A program made the translations under genes and the position numbers. This document shows, piece after piece, positions 45,556 through 54,840 of a stretch of 64,000 bases of DNA. Source of the stretch: an uncultured Parabacteroides sp. GTDB lineage: Bacteria > Bacteroidota > Bacteroidia > Bacteroidales > Tannerellaceae. Where the stretch lies: assembly GCF_902493135.1 (NCBI RefSeq), contig NZ_CABUOD010000005.1:90567-154566 (forward strand). Reading direction: 5' to 3'. Positions within the stretch are counted from its first letter, which is position 1. Each line of letters begins with the position of its first letter. The notes beneath the pieces are model-generated. The model was not told the DNA's origin. It ran no database searches and saw only the letters and a list, made by a program, of their open reading frames with translations.

Positions 45556-45583
45556 AACGGGAAATGCTGTCACATCTCCCGTT
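45556..45583 (+). terminator. Possible terminator after second FecR gene
   Basis: AACGGGA at 45556-45562 pairs with TCCCGTT at 45577-45583. The tail is not T-rich, so termination is uncertain. Confidence 0.4.
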
Positions 45584-45600
45584 ATGAGTTTGATCATAAG

Positions 45601-45621
45601 ATTAGTGTTGGAAGCACTAAT
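45601..45621 (+). promoter_or_regulatory. Stem-loop in leader of second SusC gene
   Basis: ATTAGTG at 45601-45607 pairs with CACTAAT at 45615-45621, 28 bases before the start codon. Leader structures of this kind can control SusC translation; no sRNA partner was sought. Confidence 0.4.
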
Positions 45622-45649
45622 AGTTAGCTAATAATCAATTTACAAATAT

Positions 45650-48600
45650 ATGAATTTATTTAATACGTTAGAGTTGGATTTTTCTCCAACCCTTAAAAAG
45701 ATATTATCTATTATGAAACTGACGGTAGTTTTCTTGATTGTATTTTCACTGAATATTTCAGCTACTGTATATTCACAAACGACAAAATTGTCTTTGAATG
45801 TTCAAAACCAATCAATAAAGGAAGTCCTTTATTTGATCGAAAATCAATCGGATTTCCGGTTTATTTATGAAAGTGGAAAGATTAATTTGGATAAGAAAAT
45901 CTCTGTTTATGTAAAAAATCAGACTGTTGAATCAGTTTTGGAACGTATTTTTAAAACTGAAAGGGTGGAATATGAGATTACAGACAGTAATTTTATATTG
46001 ATTAATCCTATTGAAAAAGTAGATGATACTATAGTCGTTCAGTATCGAAAACAAGTGATGGGTATAGTTAAGGATGAAAAAGGAGAACCTCTTATTGGGG
46101 TAAATGTGGTAGAGAATGGAACAATGAATGGAACTGTAACTGATATTGAAGGAAAATTTTCTTTAGAAGTAGCTCCAAATTCATCACTCCTGTTTTCTTA
46201 TATTGGTTATTTGACACAAGAAGTTGCGGTTGGAAGTAAAATAAATATTATTGTGAATTTAGTAGAAGATTCTCAGAATTTGGAAGAAGTGGTTGTTGTT
46301 GGATATGGTGTACAGAAAAAAGTCAATTTGACAGGAGCTATTGCGACGGTAAGTTCTAAAGATATAGAAAATAGACCTGTAACAAATGTTTCTTCATCGC
46401 TAGCAGGAATGGGTGCTAATGTATATGTTCGCCAAACCTCGGCGCAACCAGGGAGTGATGGAGCTTCAATTCGTGTTAGAGGGGTTGGTACACTAAGTAA
46501 TTCTTATCAGGCTCCGATCGTGTTAGTTGATGGTATAGAAAGTTCTATGGATATGGTAAATCCGAATGATATTGAATCTATCTCTATTTTGAAAGATGCA
46601 GCCTCTTCCGCTATATATGGATCACGTGCCGCTAATGGAGTTATTTTAATAACAACAAAGAAAGGTAAGTCTGGACAGATGAGATTAAATTATTCAGGGA
46701 ATTTTTCTATTGCGGAGCCCAGCAATTTACATCGAATGGTATCTAATTATCCTCGTCGTATGCGTTTAATGAACGAGGGGTATACTAATCTTGGAAACCA
46801 ACCTTTTTTTTCGGATAACTATATAGATGAGTGGGAAAAAGCTACTTTAAATCCGGATGCAATTAGTGAAAAGTATGGTATCCTCAATAAATTAGCGTAT
46901 CCGAATACAGATTGGAGCGATGTGATTTTTGAAAATAATATTGTCCAAAATCATAATTTGTCAGCTTCTGGAGGAAGTGAAAAGGTACATTATTTAACCT
47001 CATTTGGTTTTTTAAACAATCCTGGAATTATGTCTAATACGGGGTTAAAACAATATCAGTTTCGTATAAATGTAGAAGGAAAGATTACCAATTTTTTAAA
47101 AATAGGAACTCAGACATTTGCTTCGTTGCAGAATTTGGAAGGAGGAGACACTAAAAAAGTATTTGAATTTTATAAACGGACAACACCAGCGTTTGTCCCT
47201 TATTATGATGGACGTTATGGGGGAACTCAGACACCTGATGAAGTAGGGAATAATTTATTGTACGATCTTCATCAAGGGCAAGGAAGTGTGCAGAAAAAAA
47301 GATTCAATACCACTTGGTATGGAATTTTGGAACCAATAAAAGGATTATCTATAGAAGGACGGTTTAATTATCAAAACTATCAAACCAATACACATTCTTT
47401 TAATCAAAGTTTAGATTTGTGGGATTTCGCGAATGAAACGATTGCATTAACAAAAACATTATTATCAGAACGAACAAATACTTATAGCAGATCAGATAGT
47501 TATCAGTATACTGCAGAAGTGTTAGGCAGATTTAATACGGTTATAGCAAAGCAACATGAAATTAATGCGTTAATAGGTTTTCAACAATATTATTATGATG
47601 TAGCTACACAATCTGCTACAAAAAGAGGTCTTTTAAGTGAAAATTTGACAACACTAAATTCTACATCTGAGATGGTTAGTATTTCAGGAGACGAATCGGA
47701 TTTGGCTACTCGTTCACTTTTTGGCCGTTTAAATTATGTGTATAACAATAAGTATCTATTTGAGGCAAATTTCCGATATGATGGTTCTTCAAAATTCGCA
47801 AAAGAGAGCAGATGGGGATTCTTTCCTTCTTTCTCGGGTGGATGGCGTATGACAGAAGAGCCATTTATGTCAAGTATAAAGGATATCTTTCAGAATATTA
47901 AGTTAAGAGCTTCGTGGGGAAAGTTAGGAAATGTAACTTCTGGTTATTATTCATATCAAGCAACTTATGGCCTTGTGAATTATCCGTTTGGAGGAAATAT
48001 ATCAACCGGTTTACGTCAAGGTACTATTGCAAATAAAAATTTGCATTGGGAACATGTAAATTCAACAGATATAGGTCTTGATCTTGCGACCTTAAACAAT
48101 CGTCTTTTGATAGAGTTTGATTGGTATCATCGTTTGACCGATGGAATTTTAACAACACCTCCTATTTACTTAACAATGGGATTGGTAGGAGCACCAACCA
48201 AGAATACAGCATCTGTGCTTAATCGAGGGGTAGAATTTTCCGTCAAATGGAGTGATAAAATAGGTAATGTAAATTACTCTGTGTATGGAAATTTATCCTA
48301 TAATCATAATGAAGTAACAAAATATAAGGGGAAATTTGATGCGGGTTGGAAGGAGAGCCCGGATGGGAAAAATTCCTATTTTACCAATATAGGTGATGTA
48401 TCTTCTAACAGTGGGAGTGAATATACATTGGAAGGGCATCCTATTGGAGAATATTATTTGCTGAATCGTTATCGTGGTGATCAAAGTTATAAAAATGCAG
48501 ATGGAAGCGTTAATATAAAAGGTGGACCTAAAGATGGAATGATACGTACTCAGGAAGATCTTGAATGGGTAAAATCGATGATTGCAGCAGGGTATAAGTT

Positions 48601-49222
48601 TAATCCCGTGACGACGGTTGGGAAAGCTCAATTGTATTATGGTGATTTTATTTATGCTGATTCAAACGAAGATGGTACTTATGGAAACTCTAATGACCGT
48701 TTATTTACAGGAAAATCATCTACTCCCAAATATATATATGGCTTTGGTTTAAATGTTGATTGGAAGGGTTTTGATTTCTCAATGCATTGGGCTGGAGCAG
48801 CAGGAATGTATTATTTCTGGAATGAAAATTATACGAATAATTCATTAGTAGGTGCCCGAGAGTCTATGCCTTTACACGTTATGAATGACCATTACTATTA
48901 TAATGAAGATAATCCGAACGATCTGGCAAATAATATTCATGGCAAATATCCTCGTCTGAAAAGTACGGATACACAGAATAATGTGGCACAAGATTTTTGG
49001 TTATATAATGCGTCTTATTTGAAGTTGAAAAATGTACAAATAGGCTATAATTTTCCTCAGGAATGGATAAATAAAGTATATATTCAAAATTTAAGATTAT
49101 ATGTGACAGGTGAGAATCTTTTGACAATTACTCCTTATCCCGGATTAGACCCGGAAATAGGTTCTAGTGTATCTTATCCTACTATGAGACAATATGCTTT
49201 TGGATTAAATATTACATTTTAA
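45650..49222 (+). CDS. SusC/RagA-type TonB-dependent receptor with STN domain
   Basis: Outer-membrane receptor of 1190 residues. An unusually long N-terminus precedes the hydrophobic signal core (LTVVFLIVFSLNISATVYS), so the true start could be the ATG at 45713. STN domain about 50-120, carboxypeptidase-regulatory-like domain about 138-215 (VMGIVKDEKGEPLIGVNVV, NGTVTDIEGKFSLEV), plug with LKDAASSAIYGSRAANGVILITTKKG, then the barrel ending FGLNITF. The STN domain fits control by the FecR/sigma pair upstream. Shares TACAAATATATGAA around its start codon with the first SusC gene. SusD follows 18 bases on. Confidence 0.95.
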   Translation: MNLFNTLELDFSPTLKKILSIMKLTVVFLIVFSLNISATVYSQTTKLSLNVQNQSIKEVLYLIENQSDFRFIYESGKINLDKKISVYVKNQTVESVLERIFKTERVEYEITDSNFILINPIEKVDDTIVVQYRKQVMGIVKDEKGEPLIGVNVVENGTMNGTVTDIEGKFSLEVAPNSSLLFSYIGYLTQEVAVGSKINIIVNLVEDSQNLEEVVVVGYGVQKKVNLTGAIATVSSKDIENRPVTNVSSSLAGMGANVYVRQTSAQPGSDGASIRVRGVGTLSNSYQAPIVLVDGIESSMDMVNPNDIESISILKDAASSAIYGSRAANGVILITTKKGKSGQMRLNYSGNFSIAEPSNLHRMVSNYPRRMRLMNEGYTNLGNQPFFSDNYIDEWEKATLNPDAISEKYGILNKLAYPNTDWSDVIFENNIVQNHNLSASGGSEKVHYLTSFGFLNNPGIMSNTGLKQYQFRINVEGKITNFLKIGTQTFASLQNLEGGDTKKVFEFYKRTTPAFVPYYDGRYGGTQTPDEVGNNLLYDLHQGQGSVQKKRFNTTWYGILEPIKGLSIEGRFNYQNYQTNTHSFNQSLDLWDFANETIALTKTLLSERTNTYSRSDSYQYTAEVLGRFNTVIAKQHEINALIGFQQYYYDVATQSATKRGLLSENLTTLNSTSEMVSISGDESDLATRSLFGRLNYVYNNKYLFEANFRYDGSSKFAKESRWGFFPSFSGGWRMTEEPFMSSIKDIFQNIKLRASWGKLGNVTSGYYSYQATYGLVNYPFGGNISTGLRQGTIANKNLHWEHVNSTDIGLDLATLNNRLLIEFDWYHRLTDGILTTPPIYLTMGLVGAPTKNTASVLNRGVEFSVKWSDKIGNVNYSVYGNLSYNHNEVTKYKGKFDAGWKESPDGKNSYFTNIGDVSSNSGSEYTLEGHPIGEYYLLNRYRGDQSYKNADGSVNIKGGPKDGMIRTQEDLEWVKSMIAAGYKFNPVTTVGKAQLYYGDFIYADSNEDGTYGNSNDRLFTGKSSTPKYIYGFGLNVDWKGFDFSMHWAGAAGMYYFWNENYTNNSLVGARESMPLHVMNDHYYYNEDNPNDLANNIHGKYPRLKSTDTQNNVAQDFWLYNASYLKLKNVQIGYNFPQEWINKVYIQNLRLYVTGENLLTITPYPGLDPEIGSSVSYPTMRQYAFGLNITF

Positions 49223-49240
49223 TTTTATAAAATAACGAAT

Positions 49241-51052
49241 ATGAAAAAGATAATTTTATTTATTGCTATAATATTTGCATGGGGATGTAATGATGGCTTT
49301 TTAGAGAGATCACCTCATGGTTCTATTAGTTCAGGTAATATGTGGACTACGGACGATTTGACAGATAAAGGTGTTGGTGGTGTTTATCAGGTATTAAATA
49401 TTGTGGGTATGAAATCTACAAGTTGGGGAGATATTCAACTTTATCAATTGGATGGATATTCTTTTTCCTCTGAAACACGGGATGCTGCTCCTATAATGAT
49501 TGGAACAATAACACCTTCTCATTCTTTATTTTCAAACGCATGGAGAACTTACTATGAAGGTGTTCATCGAGCAAATGATGCAATTAGTAAAATACAAACT
49601 GTTTCACCATCTCCAGAAGAGAAAAGAGCAAGGTATATCGCTGAATGTAAATTCCTTAGAGCTTATTATTATTCTCGGTTGAATCAGTTATTCAAAGGTG
49701 TGCCAGTTTATTTGGAACCGGTTGAAAATGACGATTGTACACGTGGACAGGAATCTGAAGAAAAAGTTTGGGAAGTTATTATTCAAGATTTAACAGATTG
49801 TATCAATGAACCTAATTTTCCGAATAAATATAGCAAAGGAGATGCAAACTATGGTCATGCTACAAAAGGAGCTGCTTATGCTTTGAGGGGTAAAGCTTAC
49901 TTATATTTGGAAAAGTGGAAAGAAGCAGCTGCTGATTTTAGTAAAGTGAAAGAATGTGGATACTCTTTATTTCAAGGTGGATATAAAGAGTTGTTCAAAG
50001 AAGCTAATGAACAATGTGATGAGATGATATTTTCTATTCAATATGTGGGAGAGTCAGGCTTCGGATCTAATACACAAGTTATACTTGGTTCTCGTTCAGT
50101 AAAAGGATCAGGTTTTGCTATATATACAGCCTCTTCTCGTGTGGTTGATTTATTCGAGTGGAAAGATGGTCGAGCGTTTAGCTGGGATGATGTAATTCCT
50201 GGATATACTCAGATGGATTCCAAAAAACGGGAAGTATACTTCCTTCGTGATACAGCAGATCTTTCATTGGAGCCAGCATCAACACAATTGTTTATACGTG
50301 ACCAGTTTAAACAGAAAGCAAAATATTTAGATATGGATGAGTATATTTATAATGGGAATGAAAATCGTATTAAACAAATTTATGAAGGACGGGATCCGCG
50401 TTTGTGTGCAAGTGTAATAACCCCTTATTCATCTATTTTAGGACGGGTAATTTCTGGTCAAGAACAAATGTTTACTAGTCGTTGGCCATTTACTGCCACA
50501 ACGGAGTTGCCTCCTACTCTTGACCATTATAATATAAAAACGGATCACTTTCGGTATTATCATCGGAAATTTGTTTATGAGGGTGATTCTGAAATTATTG
50601 ATCGCGTATCGTGCCCAACAGACTTTCCTATTATTCGATATGCAGATGTTCTGCTTATGTGGGCGGAAGCTTTGGTTGAATTAAATGATTTAGATGGAGC
50701 TATTGAATTAATTAATCAAGTTAGACAGCGATCCAGTGTTGAAATGCCACCGCTGCAAAGGGCTGATATGTCTAAACCAACGTATGTAAAAGATCAAACA
50801 AATTTGCGTGATCGGGTTAGGAATGAACGCCGGTGTGAATTTATAAATGAAGGAATTAGTTTCTTTGATGAACGTCGTTGGAAAACTTGGCATAAAACGG
50901 TTTTCTCGGAAGGAGAGGGAACAAAACAGGTATGGGGTACTAATTTATGGAGTAATAAGTGGGCTGGAGATTATTTATATACTTGGCCTGTCCCAACAGC
51001 AGAGATAGAGAAAAATCGTAATTTAACTCCTACACCAGGATGGTCCTATTAA
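49241..51052 (+). CDS. SusD/RagB family nutrient-binding lipoprotein
   Basis: Surface glycan-binding lipoprotein of 603 residues, partner of the upstream receptor. Very short signal peptide with lipobox AWGC, Cys16. Family landmarks: CNDGFLERSPHG, AECKFLRAYYYSRLNQLFKGVP, the RYADVLLMWAEALVELND segment, and the C-terminal RNERRCEFINEGISFFDERRWKT outline. AT-rich. The next gene's likely start lies 11 bases after its stop. Confidence 0.95.
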   Translation: MKKIILFIAIIFAWGCNDGFLERSPHGSISSGNMWTTDDLTDKGVGGVYQVLNIVGMKSTSWGDIQLYQLDGYSFSSETRDAAPIMIGTITPSHSLFSNAWRTYYEGVHRANDAISKIQTVSPSPEEKRARYIAECKFLRAYYYSRLNQLFKGVPVYLEPVENDDCTRGQESEEKVWEVIIQDLTDCINEPNFPNKYSKGDANYGHATKGAAYALRGKAYLYLEKWKEAAADFSKVKECGYSLFQGGYKELFKEANEQCDEMIFSIQYVGESGFGSNTQVILGSRSVKGSGFAIYTASSRVVDLFEWKDGRAFSWDDVIPGYTQMDSKKREVYFLRDTADLSLEPASTQLFIRDQFKQKAKYLDMDEYIYNGNENRIKQIYEGRDPRLCASVITPYSSILGRVISGQEQMFTSRWPFTATTELPPTLDHYNIKTDHFRYYHRKFVYEGDSEIIDRVSCPTDFPIIRYADVLLMWAEALVELNDLDGAIELINQVRQRSSVEMPPLQRADMSKPTYVKDQTNLRDRVRNERRCEFINEGISFFDERRWKTWHKTVFSEGEGTKQVWGTNLWSNKWAGDYLYTWPVPTAEIEKNRNLTPTPGWSY

Positions 51053-51063
51053 AACAAAAACAA

Positions 51064-52632
51064 ATGAGAAGAGTAATTTTTATTATTTATTGCATTGGAA
51101 TATGTTTTACGATATATGCTAATAAAAAGTACGATATTACTGGTTTTGGAGCCAAAGGAGATGACAAAACTATTAATACTCAGTATATTCAGAAAGCTAT
51201 AGATCAGTGCTCTTTAGATGGAGGCGGACAAGTCTATATCCCGAATGGTATATTTCTAATGGGAACAGTAATATTAAAAAGTAATGTAGAATTATATCTG
51301 GAAGCTCAGGCTGTTTTGAAAGGAAGTCCTAATATGAGTGACTATTCGTCTATAAATACAGAGCGGGGAGCATTAATTTATGTTTATCGACAGAATAATA
51401 TTTCTATATCTGGTCGAGGTACTATTGATGGCAATGGAGGACATTCGGTTTTTCAGAGTAAGGATAAGTTTAATGGATTACCTAATAGACCTTATCCTAT
51501 TGCGATAAATCAGTCTTCTAACGTGAAGTTGAAAGATTTTACGATTAAGAATGGTGCTTTTTGGAATATTATGTTGGATCAATGTCATTATGTAACAATT
51601 GATGATTTGACTGTATTAAGTCGGATTGTTGCCAATAATGATGGTTTGGATATCGTAGATTGTCATAGTGTGAAAGTTTCCAATTGTTATTTTGATGTGG
51701 GGGATGATGCCATTTGTCTGAAAAGCCATTGTGATATTGGGGTAAAAAATGCGGTTATTACTAATTGCATTGCAAAAAGTGAATCGAATGGAATTAAATT
51801 CGGAACCAGGGGAGATGGAGGCTTTGAAGATATAACTATATCTAATTGTGTGATTTATGATACACGCTTATCAGGAATCACATTGCAAATGGTAGATGGG
51901 GGAATTATCGATCGAATAACGATCAATAATATTACTATGCACAATGTGAATGGTAGTATATTTATGAAATTGGGGCATAGAAAAGGAGATACTCCTGGGA
52001 TATTGAGAAATGTAATGATATCCAATATTATTGCAGATGGCATAGGATGTTGGAAAGCAGATACATCTGTCTTTTATCACAAAGCAGAACATGATCAACG
52101 TATAGGTATAAGTATAGTCGGTGTTCCTGATTATGAAATGGAGAATGTTACACTGAATAATATTAATTTACAATTTGCTGGTGGAGGAACAGAAGAAGAT
52201 TGGAGAAGAGAAATTGATGACAAAGTATCGGTCTATCCAGAATATTCCAATTATGGTGTAACTCCAGCTTATGGATTAAACTGTCGGTATGTGAAAGATT
52301 TATATCTGAATAATATTCAGTTGGATTATCTTGAAGAAGATGTGCGTCCTGCGATTTATTGTAAGGATGTGAGTGATATTTATATCCATTCTTTGAAAGC
52401 GAAGATTTCTGAAAGTGCACCTGCAATTATTTGTTTGAAAGATGTTAGTGGAGTTTTTGTGACAAATTGTAAACCACGAATGAACACATCCTTTCTTTTG
52501 TTAGGAGATAATGTGAAGGATATAAGTTTGATAGGAAATGATTTTTCTAAGGTGACGAATATTTTGTCTCCTATATCACATTCAACACTGAAAGAAATTA
52601 AAGGATTGTCTTCAAATATTAAACAGAGGTAA
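51064..52632 (+). CDS. Glycoside hydrolase family 28 (polygalacturonase-like)
   Basis: Probable pectin-active hydrolase of 522 residues with a signal peptide (cut near YA-NKK). The ATG at 51064 is preferred to 51040, which overlaps the SusD gene and adds eight polar residues before the signal core. The fold is a right-handed beta-helix. GH28 catalytic residues are visible: NNDGLD with Asp193, and GDDAICLKS with Asp214 and Asp215; the expected GHG region reads SNGIKFGT here, with no His at that point, which is seen in some exo-acting or rhamnogalacturonan-type members. The substrate is likely galacturonate-containing. Last gene of the sigma-FecR-SusCD locus. Confidence 0.9.
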   Translation: MRRVIFIIYCIGICFTIYANKKYDITGFGAKGDDKTINTQYIQKAIDQCSLDGGGQVYIPNGIFLMGTVILKSNVELYLEAQAVLKGSPNMSDYSSINTERGALIYVYRQNNISISGRGTIDGNGGHSVFQSKDKFNGLPNRPYPIAINQSSNVKLKDFTIKNGAFWNIMLDQCHYVTIDDLTVLSRIVANNDGLDIVDCHSVKVSNCYFDVGDDAICLKSHCDIGVKNAVITNCIAKSESNGIKFGTRGDGGFEDITISNCVIYDTRLSGITLQMVDGGIIDRITINNITMHNVNGSIFMKLGHRKGDTPGILRNVMISNIIADGIGCWKADTSVFYHKAEHDQRIGISIVGVPDYEMENVTLNNINLQFAGGGTEEDWRREIDDKVSVYPEYSNYGVTPAYGLNCRYVKDLYLNNIQLDYLEEDVRPAIYCKDVSDIYIHSLKAKISESAPAIICLKDVSGVFVTNCKPRMNTSFLLLGDNVKDISLIGNDFSKVTNILSPISHSTLKEIKGLSSNIKQR

Positions 52633-52742
52633 TTTGAATTGTTTACAAATTTTATAGCTAATGTTGTGATATGCTTGTCAAATTATTCAGCGGTATGGTT
52701 TATTTCTTACAGATATAGCGTATGTTTGATTGATCAACTTTT

Positions 52743-52782
52743 CAAGGGCCGTATCTGAATGGAAGATATGTGCCCTTGTTTT
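52743..52782 (+). terminator. Terminator of the GH28 locus
   Basis: CAAGGGC at 52743-52749 pairs with GCCCTTG at 52772-52778, with an inner TATCT/AGATA pairing in the loop, followed by TTTTC. It lies 110 bases after the GH28 stop. Confidence 0.65.
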
Positions 52783-52945
52783 CAATTACTTATTGAAAAG
52801 ATGAATTTGTTATTATTGAAGTTGTATCTCGGATCAAGGATACTAAATAGAATGAATATTTATTGGGAGAAAATAATGATTGTCGGAGAATTATTAAAAT
52901 AGCGATATCAGAGCAATATTAGTCATATCTTCCCAATAAAATCCG

Positions 52946-52953
52946 TACTTTTG
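52946..52953 (+). promoter_or_regulatory. -7 box of aroA
   Basis: TACTTTTG matches TAnnTTTG fully, 22 bases before the start codon. No TTG at the usual -33 distance. Confidence 0.55.
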
Positions 52954-52975
52954 TACTCCATTTTAATGCAAAGGT

Positions 52976-54199
52976 ATGAATTATACAATAAAGTCTCCTG
53001 TTTCACTGAAAGCTTCCGTCAAGCTGCCCGCATCCAAGAGTATCTGTAATCGTGCGTTGATACTTAATGCGTTGAGCTATAGTCCGTATGAGATCCGTAA
53101 TTTGTCGGATTGCGATGATACGGAGGTGATGGTGAAGGCGTTGAATTCGAATGATCGTGACTTTGATATAAAAGCCGCGGGGACTGCGATGCGGTTCCTG
53201 ACGGCTTTTTTGTCTAAAGTGGTGGGCGAGTGGACGATTACCGGGACGGAGCGGATGAAGAACCGGCCGATCAAGATACTGGTGGATGCGCTGAACGCGC
53301 TGGGAGCGCGGGTGGAATATATGGAGAAGGAAGGCTATCCTCCGCTCCGCATTTTCGGAAGTGCGTTGCAGGGAGGCGAGATTTCGCTTGCCGGCGGGGT
53401 CAGTTCGCAGTATGTTTCGGCGTTGCTGATGATCGCGCCCCTGATGGAGAACGGGCTGACCTTGCATCTTGAAGGCGCTGTCATTTCAAAACCCTATATT
53501 AACCTGACGTTGCAGTTGATGGAGCAATATGGGGTAAAGGCGGAATGGAACGGGCAGACCATTCAGGTAAGACCGCAGGATTATCGTCCGATACCCTTTA
53601 CCGTCGAATCTGACTGGAGCGCCGCTTCCTACTGGTATTCCATGATGGCGTTGTCGAGAAATGCCGAGATCGAGTTGTTGGGACTGTTTAAGAACAGTTT
53701 GCAGGGAGATGCCGCCGGAGCCGGACTGTTTGCGCAGCTTGGCGTGGGCACGACTTATACGGACCGGGGCGTTATCTTGAAGCACAACGGGAACAGGACA
53801 AAAAAACTGAATTATAACTTCGTAAACGAGCCGGACCTGGCTCAAACCTTTGTCGTGACCTGTGTGTTATTAAATATCCCTTTCCGCTTTACCGGTTTGC
53901 AAAGTCTGAAGATAAAGGAAACCGACCGCATCGAAGCGCTTAAGACGGAGCTTCGCAAGTTAGGGTATCTCCTGACAGACCGGAACGACAGTATCTTGGA
54001 ATGGAACGGCGAGCGGTGTGAGCCGGAAACGCATCCGGTTATCGCGACCTACGAAGATCACCGTATGGCAATGGCATTTGCACCTGCCGCCCTCGTTTTG
54101 CCGGAAGGAATCGAGATTGCCGATCCGCAGGTGGTCAGCAAGAGCTATCCGCATTATTGGGAAGATCTGCGTTCTACGGGTTTTCAAATCGAGGAATAG
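52976..54199 (+). CDS. aroA: 3-phosphoshikimate 1-carboxyvinyltransferase (EPSP synthase)
   Basis: Joins shikimate-3-phosphate and PEP to form EPSP, the sixth step of the shikimate pathway, in the cytoplasm. 407 residues, slightly short for the family (about 430) as in other Bacteroidales. Visible are LPASKSICNRALIL at 18-31, the PEP-site loop AAGTAMRFL, GTERMKNRPI, SSQYVSALLM, KIKETDRIEALKTELRKLG and YEDHRMAMAFAPAAL. The PEP loop has Ala-Met-Arg where sensitive plant-type enzymes read Thr-Ala/Met-Arg-Pro, so this belongs to a divergent class. A small membrane-protein gene follows after 50 bases. Confidence 0.96.
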   Translation: MNYTIKSPVSLKASVKLPASKSICNRALILNALSYSPYEIRNLSDCDDTEVMVKALNSNDRDFDIKAAGTAMRFLTAFLSKVVGEWTITGTERMKNRPIKILVDALNALGARVEYMEKEGYPPLRIFGSALQGGEISLAGGVSSQYVSALLMIAPLMENGLTLHLEGAVISKPYINLTLQLMEQYGVKAEWNGQTIQVRPQDYRPIPFTVESDWSAASYWYSMMALSRNAEIELLGLFKNSLQGDAAGAGLFAQLGVGTTYTDRGVILKHNGNRTKKLNYNFVNEPDLAQTFVVTCVLLNIPFRFTGLQSLKIKETDRIEALKTELRKLGYLLTDRNDSILEWNGERCEPETHPVIATYEDHRMAMAFAPAALVLPEGIEIADPQVVSKSYPHYWEDLRSTGFQIEE

Positions 54200-54249
54200 A
54201 CGCACGCCCTGCGTCAAATCGGAGTAAGAATTTAAAAGAGTATTAAGAT

Positions 54250-54675
54250 ATGTGGTATATTATAATCGGAATCATCGTACTGGGTATCCTTGCTGCCATT
54301 GCCGGTTATTTCCGGAACCGGAAACTACAGAAGATGCTGGAGCGCGGGGAGATTGCCGAAATCCCCGAAGCCCGGGAACTGACTGCGGAGGACGAATGTT
54401 GCGGACAGCATGAAACCTGCGAACGCGACAGTCTGTTGGCTGCGGTCAGCAAGCGGATCGAGTATTACGATGATGAAGAACTGGACCGCTTCCAGGGAGT
54501 CGAAGCCGATGCATATGATGAAGATGCCGTGAACGAGTTTCGTGATGTGCTTTATACGTTGCAAGAGATGGAGGTGGCCGGTTGGTTGCGCAGCCTGCAA
54601 CTGCGTGCGATTAATCTGCCGGATGCGCTGAAGGATGAAGCTTTTTTAATCGTCGGCGAACGCCGTGTACATTAG
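54250..54675 (+). CDS. Small membrane-anchored protein of unknown function
   Basis: A 141-residue protein. One N-terminal membrane helix (residues 2-20, MWYIIIGIIVLGILAAIAGYF) is followed by basic residues, so the bulk is probably cytoplasmic. The rest is acidic and helical, with a CCGQHETC cysteine cluster at about 50-57 that could bind metal, and a conserved-looking C-terminal stretch (EVAGWLRSLQLRAINLPDAL). I do not recognise a family. Position after aroA and before a metal transporter permease gives no clear role. Confidence 0.75.
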   Translation: MWYIIIGIIVLGILAAIAGYFRNRKLQKMLERGEIAEIPEARELTAEDECCGQHETCERDSLLAAVSKRIEYYDDEELDRFQGVEADAYDEDAVNEFRDVLYTLQEMEVAGWLRSLQLRAINLPDALKDEAFLIVGERRVH

Positions 54676-54684
54676 GTACTTAGA

Positions 54685-54801
54685 GTTTCCTTGCCGTGGA
54701 AACGGAAATTCCCCGCTATGGGAACGGAAGTTTCCCGCTATGGAAACGAGAGTTTCCTGCCTATGAAACAAAAGTTTCCCGCCTATGAAACGAGAGTTTC
54801 C
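54685..54801. repeat. Six 22-bp tandem dyad repeats
   Basis: GTTTCC (once AATTCC) begins at 54685, 54707, 54730, 54752, 54774 and 54796, a period of 22 with one 23. From the second unit on, each GTTTCC is preceded by a GGAAAC-type half-site four bases before, making GGAAAC-n4-GTTTCC dyads. It fills the gap between the small membrane protein and the ABC permease gene. Confidence 0.88.
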
Positions 54802-54840
54802 TGCCGGGGAACCATAAAAAAGGATATAAGAAGATAGAAA

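Larger units (their letters stand above)
52633..52975. other. Non-coding gap between GH28 gene and aroA
   Basis: 343 AT-rich bases with a terminator-like hairpin near 52743-52782 and the aroA -7 box near the end. I see no gene in it. It marks the end of the AT-rich block; composition rises again within aroA. Confidence 0.7.

Noticed and set aside
54685..54801. CRISPR array
   Set aside because: The period of 22 leaves no room for spacers, the units are degenerate dyads, and no cas gene is present. The same holds for the arrays at 36 kb and 63 kb.
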